Below, in pieces: positions 1 to 10,226 of a stretch of 64,000 nt of DNA. The notes under the pieces are model-generated. The model saw only the letters and a list, made by a program, of their open reading frames with translations. It had not been told where the DNA came from and ran no database searches. This stretch comes from Calcarisporiella thermophila CBS 279.70 (taxonomy: Eukaryota > Calcarisporiellomycota): the NCBI RefSeq assembly GCF_041956535.1, contig NW_027192197.1:951647-1015646 (forward strand), in the 5' to 3' direction. Made by a program: the position numbers and the translations under genes. How positions within the stretch are numbered: position 1 is the stretch's first letter; each line of letters begins with the position of its first letter.

Positions 1-3000
1 GCTGGACACCCATATTGAATACATCACTGCTAGCCTCTTCTTTCCATTCAAATATTGCACCCATTACATTAACGAGACAGAGGACAAGTTGATCCTTACG
101 CGTCCTATCGTTATTGCGGGACATCTGCCGCCAGGCAAGTTTAGCGATCATATGCGCAAATGCAAAGCGAGTTGGAACATCCACTGTCTCAATGGCCTCG
201 CATAGCATTGCAGATGCTCTTTCTAGATTCTCGTACTGCTCTTCGACATGTGACCTCAATAATATAAGCTCAGGAAATTGCGGATGCACCAACTGCGCAG
301 TGTCAATAATCTCACGCACATCGTCAACGGGTCTCTTACACGAAATAAGGAACTCAATATAATTACGAAGTAGTGCAACATAGCAAGCACGGGCATCCTG
401 ATCTTCCCCATTTTCCACGAAACCAACCCAAAAACCGATTATCGACAAAAAGAGACTATTTATGGTGTCTTCTACTGCCGGAACGAGTGCTACGGTATTC
501 CATTGAACAAGGAAGAGTTGGCGTTTAACCATATAGCGATGTGGGTCGGAATGAAACATTTCTGGGGGCAGAGTATTGTGAGCAAGCAAGTGCAAATAGG
601 CTAGCCAACAGATGGTTAAGTCTAGTGGACGGAGAAGCGCAAAGGAGGCAGTTTCGTCAAGTGATGAATTTAGCTCGTCAAAGGCTGTGTGTTCAGATTC
701 CTCAGATCTAAGCAATAAATTCTTGTCACTCGTGGATAAGAAATTCCATAGCCGGAATTTTGCTCTAGAAACATCTCTATTATGGAGAGGTACCAGCGTA
801 AATTGAAGGGCAATATCCAAACAAAGTCTGGACCGAATATTGGGGTCTATATTGAAGAAATAGATAGATTAGTTTAAAAAACTAGAGATATAATCAACGA
901 TAGTAAATCTACCTGAACTATATGATACCCCGCCAGGCATTAAAAATGATTCAAATATATTCCGTAAGACTGTGTCTCTGGAGCTTTGATATTTCTCCCA
1001 AACGTATTGTTTCCATCGCAATGAGATGCTTGTAGGTGCAATCTGTATTGATTGATCAAAAAGTTTGCGTACGACCTTTTCGCTACTCTGACGTAGGCAA
1101 TGAAGCTCCAAGTAAAAATTCCACAGCCATTCTGATTCTGGATTAATTGTGAGGGCTCGTGATAATACTGCCAAAGCCTTATCAAAGGTCGAATTATTTG
1201 TTTGAGAGGCTACATTCTTAATGTCTGAGAGGCACGACATTGCATATAATATCCACAGTTCAATATCGTGCTTGCGTTGTTTCACCGCCTTCTCATAATC
1301 CTCTTTGGTACCATGTTGAAAATAGCGTGTCTCAAGGAGACTGGAGCTTTCATTTACAGCGAGATAAATTCCACGAACTGTAATGGGATAAAGCAGAGGC
1401 TTGAAAGTTATGGCGGCCGTCGTCGAAGTCTCTGATGCCTCAGGCGTGCTATGTTTATACCATTCGTAATTGCTTTGATTTGGTGCGAGCCTCTGTTCAT
1501 TATTGGATATCGTAATATCAGATGCAGATCCCTCTTTGGCACGCAGAGCGGAAAAATTGGAACAGGGCTTGTTAGCAAGGCATTTCTTACGGTGTTCTAT
1601 GATATGGGTTGCAAGAGAATCGAATGGAGGCATTGGATTGACATGTTTTAGTTCATTAATGGAGTCATATAGGTTTCTGTAGTATTTAGCACGCGCTTCA
1701 GATTCGGATTGGCAACCTGGTATGCGATTTAAGATCTCTTCATCGCAATACTTAGCCAAGTCAAGTAAAATATCTATATCTAATGATTTGAAGTTCAAAT
1801 AAAAGGTATTTAGATTTGGGAAAATAGCCATTGTTACCTGATCGATTGAAATCACGAAAATGCCGCGAAGTGCATCTGTCATCATTGCAGACACCACCCG
1901 ATAGTTCGTACTGGCATAGAATTGCAAACGGATCTGTTTTCTCTGTGAAAGTTTCTGACCGATATCCTCCCGTTTTGGCAACCCCCAGATAATCTGTATT
2001 AAACCGAAAAGACCGAAATTGGGATAGCGGGTTTACAAAAGGAGTGAAACGCTTGATTTGAGGTGATGAAGATAACGGTTTGTTGGGCTAATTATAAAGG
2101 GAGAATATAAAGAATAATTCATACAACCAGTGCTTCAAAAGTACTTACACTACGATTCAATATATGAGATTTTGCAGTTTCCTTTTCTCGTTTTGAAATA
2201 TTTCCAGTAGCTGCATCTTGAGGTTCCGGTTCTAAATCCATAGCAAGTGCTGAAGGTGTCAAGAGATCCTCACTTATTACAATGAAATCGTTGATCTTGA
2301 CAAAGTATTCAATGGTCTGTGGACGATTCAATACAGTGACCAGATCTTTTGGAGCTAATGAAGTTTCTCTGTTATTACGAGGAACGGTCTCCGGGTTGGT
2401 CGCATTTTTGAACACTTGTAAAAATTCATTTATATCCACTAGTCTATCTTGGCCACCGGAGGAAAGAGCATTTAATGTGACAACTTCGGTAGTCACTTCT
2501 TGGGGTGATGTTTTTACACGTTTAAACTCCGGGACAACAGATTCCTTCACGACTCCATGCCTATCGGTAACATAATCTGCTGCAGCTTGGCGCTTAACAC
2601 CCACAGTTGTCAATTGAGTCTTGGTTTCCGTTTTGACACCACTAATTTTCTCCACTTGTCCTAGGGAATTGTGGGCAGTTTGAGCAAAAGATTTGTTAGG
2701 GGCCGCATTTCCAGTATCTAGGGCAGAAGATAAATGTTCAACGTTCGCATTGCGCGTTGTTTCTGAAGAGGGTTGGGTTAATATGACAGTCTCCGATTGT
2801 CCCTCTAGTTCCCTACTATGGCTTCGATTGCGACTGGGGCTGCGGCTCTGCACATATTCTTCATCATCAGTTTCTAACTCCATTGATTTAACTGATGGGG
2901 ACGAATCAGCTGATGCACCCATTTGAATGGCGGCGGTATTCGTTGAAGGATCCAGAGCTGAGGTTGTCATCGACACTTCGGTCAAAGGAGTAGCACTTGG

Positions 3001-4710
3001 AGTCACCGCCAAGGAGGAGGATTCGAATCGTTTTTTGCTGATTTGGATTCGCTTTTCAGTCAGTGCTAACTGCACTGAAAGTAATCGTTTTTTCTCCTCT
3101 AATAAACGTCCAGATACAAAAGTTGTGCGCGTTGTTAAAAATTGCTTTTGCTTCGTGAGTGAACGTGATTTCGATTCAGCTTGCCGCAGCTGTTCACGGA
3201 GTCGTGCTATTAACCGTTCTGTTTCAGAGAGCTCAGATTCTTTCTCTTCGAGCTGGGTCCGTATAGTTGCCAAATCGTTTTCATAAGTTGCAACTACCTT
3301 TTCCACTCTGGCAAGTTGCTCCTCTTGAGCCTTAATATCATCATCGGTGATCGGTGGAATCTGTTTAGTTGATTCCGGAAAAGTAGCATTGACATTTGGC
3401 AGGGAATTTTGTTGCGATGGACCAGGGTTACTTGATGATAAAACCGCTGTAGGAATATAAGTAGAGTCTTGTATCGTGGCAAGCGTGGGGGTATTGCTCA
3501 TTGACTTGCCCGATTCACCGTTTGATTGGAATGAGTCCTCGTTAGAGCTCTGCAGAATAGGCGTCGTTTCTGCAGAGGTTAAATTGGATGCTATTGCTCT
3601 CTGTTTTTGCTCCATTCTCGATATGGTTTTCATCATCTGTTCTATTTCGCGCTCTTTCTCAAGCAGCCTTTGGCGTGCAGCCATCCTAGCCCGATCTTCC
3701 TCAGAATCCTGACCTCGGGCTACAGCTGGCGGTATCTGGGCTTGAAGTTGTATTTTCTGAACTTGTAACCGCTGACGGCTTTTTCGTAATTCCTCAAGAT
3801 ATTCTTCATCTTCCTCCTCAGAGTTGTCGCTTAGTTCAATAATAAAAGGGCGCATCTCAGGAAATAGAGGACGTGGTGCAATTAAATTCGACGGCTGTTT
3901 AACGGTGCGAGCTGTTTGAGGTTGAGATGGGAGAGAAGAGAAAGGCATAGAAGAGACAGCCGCATTCTCTGAAGAGATCATTGATGTAGAAGTGGTGGCA
4001 GGATAATTTGTACCGTTAATATATTCGCTGTTACGTGGTTGTTCTCTGAAAAAATCCATTCTTGTATTATCACCACGCATCAGTTCGCCCTCGTATGAAT
4101 TGTAATTCGAATGCATCTCCAAGTAATTTCGTAATTCTTGCGCTTCCTTCAATTTATTTTCTAAAAACAGAAATTTGCAGAGAAGTATAGGGATGAGCAT
4201 CCGGGAAAATAAAAAAAAGAGTTCTGATTCTTGTTAGTAACAACACGTACCGAGTTTCTTTTTCCGCTTCCGTTGTTTTTTCAATGCATTACGATACTGA
4301 CGTTGACGATAATCGAAAGGTTGTCCGGAATGAGCTTGAGGATGTATAGGGCGAGGTGGGAATTTTAATGCAGGGTTAAGGTAAGCTGATGAGGCTACTG
4401 AACCCCAAGGTGCAAAAGCGTATGAAGGAGAATTCTGTAGGTTAGAATCTCCATTCTCTACTTCCTCAGGGTGCTGATCTCTGTCACTAAGTTCACCATC
4501 TTCTTTATCAGAATCTGCATTAGGATTACTCGTCGGGCTTGCGATATTTTCCAATGGTGAGCCCGGCTTTGATGCAGCAGACATACTCGAGCTTGATCCT
4601 TGAAGTGTACGTCGCGTCATCATCGCAGCGCGCCGTAATGCCTCCAAATCAGGCAATTGTGGGACGCTGGGCTCCGGATTTAACCTCTCCTTGTCCTTTT
4701 CTATGTTCAT
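1..4710 (-). CDS. Red1/ZFC3H1-type zinc-finger protein, 3' end beyond the left edge
   Basis: Probable nuclear RNA-surveillance scaffold of the Red1/ZFC3H1 family, which links the Mtr4-type helicase to other factors that send RNA to the exosome (family knowledge). Exons read as 4710-4251, 4160-2149, 2087-1838, 1779-913 and 846 to the edge; all junctions keep phase. The first about 820 residues are Ser-rich and charged with long coiled coils. Exon 3 carries the family block FKSYRF-like (here FRSFRFN) followed by a putative C3H1 finger, C-x8-C-x4-C-x3-H, starting CQYELSGGVC near residue 882. Downstream exons are helical with HAT-like repeats, as in ZFC3H1, and stay open to base 1. Over part of exon 3 another frame is also open and hides the finger. 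Start chosen at the first ATG, followed by the family-like LEALRRAAMMT segment. Confidence 0.85.
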
Positions 4711-4851
4711 AAGTCAGTGTGATCAAATATGTTAATTCTAGCGGTATGTCACTATTTTAGAAAACAAGATAATTGGCGCAGCAACAATTTGAATAGAATT
4801 TCAAGTCAATCAAATATATAAATTACCATAAGTAATAAAAGTAATAAAGCA

Positions 4852-6192
4852 ATGAACACAAAGACCATTTCCAAGGTTTGTAAACCTTAGACTTAATAAT
4901 TTTGAGTTGAATTTGATTTTTTATGACGATGGATATATTCTTTCTTTATCTTAGGTATCTATAAACAATTTTGAGCCTCATCCTGTTGGATTCGGCGCAG
5001 GTCCCATTGGAGGCAAATATGGTTCCATCAATGACGAAATTGCATTAGAAGCGGTCAGAAAAGCCCTTGAACTAGGTATGCAGCTTTGATTAACACGAAA
5101 ATTTAGTACAATTATTAACTCCTCTTGAATTCTTAGGAATTAACTATTTCGACACTGCACCTTATTACGGAGTTAGTGAATATCGTCTAGGAAAAGCCCT
5201 TGAGGCATTAAAGGATCAGTTTCCACGCGAAAGTTACTACATTTCGACTAAAGTTGGACGGTATGGTGACCGTCGGGAAGATTTCAACTTCACTGCCTCT
5301 ACGGTTCGTCAGAGTATAGAACGCAGCATGGAGCGTCTAAAGACTGAGTATCTTGATATTGTGATCTGTCATGATGTGGAATTCGTGGAACTTGATGAAG
5401 TGGTTGGGAAAGGAGGCGCGCTTGAAGCGCTGTTTCAGCTTAGGGTAAAGAGCTTTGATTTAATTTCTTGCTCTAATGTATTTAATTTAAGCATAGAAAT
5501 GTTTGTTTTCTCTAAATAGTCTGAAGGCAAAATTCGTTGGATAGGCATAAGCGGTAAATAAGCTTCAGTACTTGCTTTTTGTTTGTGTTCCTGCTCATCT
5601 ACTCTGTGCTTTTTTTTTAATCATCCTACTATATTTACTCTTAGGCTATCCGCTTCCTTCTCTTCTTAAAATAGCCCAGTATCAATATGAACAGATGAAG
5701 CCTTTGGATATTGTTCTCTCTTATTGTCACTATACTCTGCAAAATACCCTCTTCTCCTCTGCAGCACCACAGTTTCTCACTTATGGCATTCGTTGGCTAA
5801 TAAATGCCTCGCCGATTGGAATGGGCCTTCTTCGCGATAACGGGCCTCAGCCTTGGCATCCAGCCTCTCCAGACCTCCTCGACGCTTGCCATAAGGCCTC
5901 GGCTTTTTGTAGGGAAGTGGGTGTAAATCTGCCCCAACTTGCAATGAAATTTGCATACGAAGCAGTGCCACAAAAATTTGTAACCACACTAGTTGGCTGC
6001 TTGGAACCCAAGGAAGTGGAATGCGCTTTGGAAAGCTGGCTCCAGGTAATCAATCGACGCGCAGAAGGCAATTCTGGAGAGAGTGCAGTTATATCAAATG
6101 AAAATGAACGATATGCCCTAGAGAGAGTAAAATCCATTCTTGCTGCTCATAAGGATGAAACATGGCCTTCACCGCCTCCTAATTTTAAGTAA
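4852..6192 (+). CDS. Aldo-keto reductase, D-arabinose/L-galactose dehydrogenase type
   Basis: NAD(P)-dependent oxidoreductase of the Ara2/L-galactose dehydrogenase branch of the aldo-keto reductases; in fungi this branch oxidises D-arabinose towards erythroascorbate (family knowledge, substrate not provable here). Exons 4852-4875, 4955-5075, 5137-5444, 5520-5553 and 5645-6192 join in phase to 344 residues. Visible are the N-terminal strand GFGAGPIGG, the catalytic tetrad in FDTAPYYG (Asp and Tyr), STKVGR (Lys) and ICHDVE (His), and a C-terminal region with the cofactor-loop segment TTLVGCLEPKEVE. The first coding exon is only 24 nt, typical of this locus's very short first exons. Divergent from the upstream Red1-like gene with 141 bp between start codons. 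Confidence 0.9.
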
Positions 6193-6467
6193 AATAGAAA
6201 TATGCATGTATAGGCACTTTGAAAAGAATTTAGTCATAATAGTCATAATAATAAACGAAATAGATTTCCTTTTTAACAAAATTTTTCCAAAAAAGGTAAG
6301 TAAACTCGTATATTAGCGAGGAAAGAAAAATGAATTGAGTATATGTAGTGGTATTTGCATATTCTTGAAAACGATAAATGGTCCAAAAAATAGAAAAATA
6401 AAATAAAATAAGATAAAATGCTGAAAATAGTGCAGCATCTTATGCTCATTAGAAAGTTTTGCTTTTC

Positions 6468-8243
6468 CTAGAGTTCAGCATGAGGTCTTCGCTCAAATTT
6501 GAGTTCTTGGCCGGTCACACGGCGATATATATCTTTGACATCACTATACACTGACTCGAAGTGCGAGGTGGCATCATAGCTACGCGAAATAAATAGTTGA
6601 TCCTGCTTTCCATTGGAAATGGGTTCTTCAATGGGAGATACAGCGATAAACCTGGAAACAATTGACTAGTTTAGCTTAAAGATAAAAAACCTAGTGAACT
6701 AAATGAATAATCACTTTTCTTCAATTGGGCCCAGAAGTTCAAGCCCAGGGGCAATCTCCTTCTCTGGGTTGCTGGTCTCGGCTATGGTCGAAACAATTGC
6801 TAAATAATATCCCTCAGGGCAAACGTTGTGAGTAGCGGACACACATGCAATATAAATATCTAAACATCGATGAGTATTCTTGTTCACCTAATCTCAAACC
6901 ATCAACATAACAATACCGTGTTGCCGACCCACTTGATTCTGAGGAATAATGAGTTGCATCGAATTTGAATTGTCTGTGTTCGGGATTGGATGCTTGAGAA
7001 TGCAAATGGCGCGTACTTGTGAGCCGACTTTGCGAACTTTATTGGGCGCGTAAGAAGGATCACAGATAATTTGCTTGCACTTGGCAATCTAAACACCAAT
7101 TGATGAAAACCTGTTTTGTTAATCTATCAAAAGTGAAGCAAAACCAGTTACCTCTTGACCAGATCGCACCCCTTGTACTTTCCCATTAGAGTCGAATACT
7201 ATTTCATCCACTCGCTTATCCAACATGTATGTTCCACCGTATATTGCACTTAGCCTAGCGAAAGCTTGAGGAAGCTCGCCAAGTCCATAGAGTGGATAAA
7301 TATACGGACTCTTGCCGTAGCGTTCCATTGAGGATATATAAAGAAGAATACGATCATAAGTCTCGCGTGCTGGTTGATTTAGATAAGCATCATCGAGATA
7401 CAACGCTAAGGCGTGACCAATGAAGTCTTGCGTTCCCGATTCAAGTCCAAACTTTTTGTAGACTTCGATCATAGGAGTATTTTCAAGATTGATACCTTCA
7501 AGGGAAAAACTAATTGATGTTCTAGCCAAATAGTTCTAAAAATATTTCAATTTACCTTGATGAGTAGAAGGATCCTCATCCTGCCAATTCTGAATGAACT
7601 CGAAAAATTTTTTTGCACGTTGCTTCTCTTGTAAGCTCATAATTGGAGAGGCTAGTGCCTCCATCTCTGTCGCTGGAACTTTAGAAATGCGACCATCACG
7701 ATACACGTACGATCCCTCAATTTGCTTAAATTCAAGATAGCGGGTCACATCTGTATGCACAAGTATCTTCACAAGCTCGCCATTCTAAATTGCATTTAGT
7801 GCAATATAACACAAAACGGAAAACAATTTTAGTATGGAACATATAATCATAAGCAATTAGGATAACGATAATATTTACAGCCATCATAAATTTTGGGATG
7901 AGGTCAATACTCCAATCCCGTTCGCGTCCAAACTTAGATGGAGGCTGTTCTTTTTCGCGGAATTTACGATAGAACTAAAGAGCCGATGTGAGATATTAGT
8001 TAATATTAGTATTATTTGTATCTATATAACAATATTAAAACCTGTGCCAACTTCAAACTGGCGCTTTCACCTCCGTAGTAATCATTACGGTCCATATGCA
8101 ACACTTTTTTCCCCTCAGTGGAGAGCAAGCCAGAGAGAATGCACTCGGTTAGACCAGTACCGAGGACAATCACATCATATTCTTCATCCTATATAAAGCG
8201 TAAGTCATAGGTTATAAAAGAGGTAATGTTATGAACTAACCAT
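6468..8243 (-). CDS. GDI1: Rab GDP-dissociation inhibitor (GDI)
   Basis: Extracts GDP-bound, prenylated Rab/Ypt GTPases from membranes and recycles them through the cytosol. Exons 8243-8241, 8188-8042, 7974-7879, 7784-7556, 7495-7152, 7088-6917, 6859-6715 and 6651-6468 join in phase to 439 residues, close to the usual 440-450. The N-terminus [20 protein letters not shown] is the diagnostic FAD-like Rossmann segment, followed by the YYGGESAS Rab-binding platform, the SCR-type blocks [24 protein letters not shown] and [18 protein letters not shown], then [10 protein letters not shown] and IIPQNQVGR. The initiator ATG stands alone as a 3-nt coding exon, followed by a GTTAGT donor; without splicing, the ATG runs into a stop after four codons, so this start is well supported. 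Confidence 0.96.
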
Positions 8244-8418
8244 GGAGATTGCAGTCTAATTTACTGGAATAAAACTGGGTAATTAAAAAGTTGGAGAAAA
8301 AAGAAAGACGCGTCAGAACTCCGAATTCATATTGGTTATATTAGTTGAGGGAAGTCAGATTTAATTTTATTTGATTTTACAAATTGATTAGAAAATCATC
8401 GAAAATATTAATAGAGTT

Positions 8419-9586
8419 TTATTCCACATTTTTCTTTGTATGGCGGGGTTTCTTGTATATTAGCTCTTTTCTCCCTTCTCGCTGAGCAGAGTAACGAGAT
8501 GCAGTAAATAAGAAGTCGCTTAGTCTAAGGATAACGATTTCATCTTAGTTAAAAATTTTCTCGAAATGGATGTTCATTGATATTTATTTTACCTATTCAA
8601 GTACACACCCACTGTGGTATCAACGTAACCCTGTTGTACCAGAGGAGCTACTCTCCTTTCTGCTCGACGACAAATAGATCGAGCAAGGTGAAGAACAGAG
8701 CTGGCTTTACCACCGGACTATGATAAAAATGTATTAGAAATTTCAAGGAAAATCTGATGAGGTTGTGGCTCACCGGTAAAATAAAATTTCTTAAAGGAGG
8801 AAGCTCCATATCCATCTCGTCGATCCAGCTCTCGAGGTCATGAACATGCTCACCATTGGGGTCAAATTCGGTTCGCGCTATCATGTTCAAATCAAACATA
8901 TAAGATGCTCAAGATTTTGATAATCTATGCAAAAAGCAATGATATATACCCAGGCGGGCTTCGCTAGCAGAATTACGGGGTGTAGCGATATTGGAGCCAA
9001 TATCTTGCAGAAGACATTGTATCTGAAGAATATATTGAGATTCATGTAGTGGATAAGAGAATTATGGAAGGATTCTAATCCTTACTTTCTCCAATTTTTC
9101 AAGTATCTTAAACTGATGTGAATCTTCAAGGAATTCCCTCGCTAGGCTGGAAAATAGAGCGTGAATTAGTTACAACGGTTATTTGAGTTAATAAGAATTT
9201 ATTTACCCGATGCACGAAGTTAATTCATCAGTAGTTCCCAGCGCTTCAAAAATTGCATCATCTTTGGGCCGGCGTTCGCCAGTGAATAATGAAGACGTTC
9301 CTAATAGGGAATGGCAAATGGTAAATGATAAACCGAGGCCTATAATATCCAAGGATTCATGTTTCCTTACCTTTGTCCCCAGTTTTGGTATAAACTTTCA
9401 CATTATTAATTGACACGCTTTATCCCACATCAATTGTCTTTAATTAAGATACATGTAATAACTAGGAAAAAAGATAATTTACCTTGTACTCGTCAAGAAT
9501 GAACGAGTTGGAATAGCATTGAAATTTCTGAGAACGGGCCCAGCGCCTAATCTTAATAAATTTCGAAAGGCCATCGAGCGATACAT
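8419..9586 (-). CDS. PduO-type ATP:cob(I)alamin adenosyltransferase, mitochondrial
   Basis: Transfers the 5'-deoxyadenosyl group of ATP to cob(I)alamin to make adenosylcobalamin, the cofactor of methylmalonyl-CoA mutase (MMAB family). Exons: 9586 to about 9490, 9394-9371, 9300-9207, 9146-9086, 9022-8950, 8877-8774, 8717-8593, 8524-8419; about 227 residues. Family motifs in order: [62 protein letters not shown], the SGGK loop and [12 protein letters not shown] with the ATP/cobalamin-binding arginines. The first about 30 residues ([14 protein letters not shown]...) are Arg-rich without acidic residues, as in a mitochondrial presequence. The exon 1/2 boundary is uncertain: only an unusual donor (GTACAA) keeps the frame. 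This enzyme is absent from most Dikarya. Confidence 0.92.
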
Positions 9587-10226
9587 CCCTACATTGAAGT
9601 CTTTTGTGATCAAGTAAATGCAATGCAGTCACTCGCATCTACCACATTTAAGGAATCGAAATTCCCAAATTGCCACCATCTCAAAACCAAAAACTTCTGA
9701 CAATCCGAACTCTTCACTCAATTATAGATTTTTTTCGTTTTTCTTTGTAATATTGAAACAGTCGATTATATAATGAAAAAAATCCTTCTTCTTAGAATAT
9801 TTCTACTTCTTTCTGTATAATGTGAAAATACCAGATAAAAATTCCAAACTGGATGTTAATAGGATTCTAATTGAAATTAACTATATTCTAAAGATTGCTA
9901 AACGTTCTAAGTTATTCTTTAAATAGTTCAATCGAAAGATATCTGAGACTTGTTGCACTCTTAATATATTAAAAGATTGTATAAATATATATTTTTCCAG
10001 GATAGGAGCATATTCCTAGAAAAAATTTTAACTCGTAAAGGGAAATAGGATGGAATTATATACAAATAATAAAAAGATGAAACAAGAGAAATCTCCTAAC
10101 ATAGAAGAGCAGGGAAGGCAACTGTTCTTTTTCATGTCTCATAATTTTTTTTAATTCTAGCATTTTTGTGTATTCGAAATAATAAACAAAATTAAAGTTG
10201 TCACGAAAATGGCCGGATTCACAAGC
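9587..10226. other. Intergenic region, no gene seen
   Basis: This 640-bp AT-rich gap separates two minus-strand genes, so it holds the Mex67 3' region and the promoter of the adenosyltransferase. Only short unsupported open frames occur. Confidence 0.6.

Noticed and set aside
1838-1981. Continuous frame beginning at a TTG near 1981 as the true start of a separate protein
   Set aside because: The alternative spliced frame gives the family zinc finger and joins in phase on both sides.
1451-3712. Plus-strand open frames opposite the Red1-like gene
   Set aside because: They lie wholly inside verified minus-strand exons and show biased, non-domain composition.
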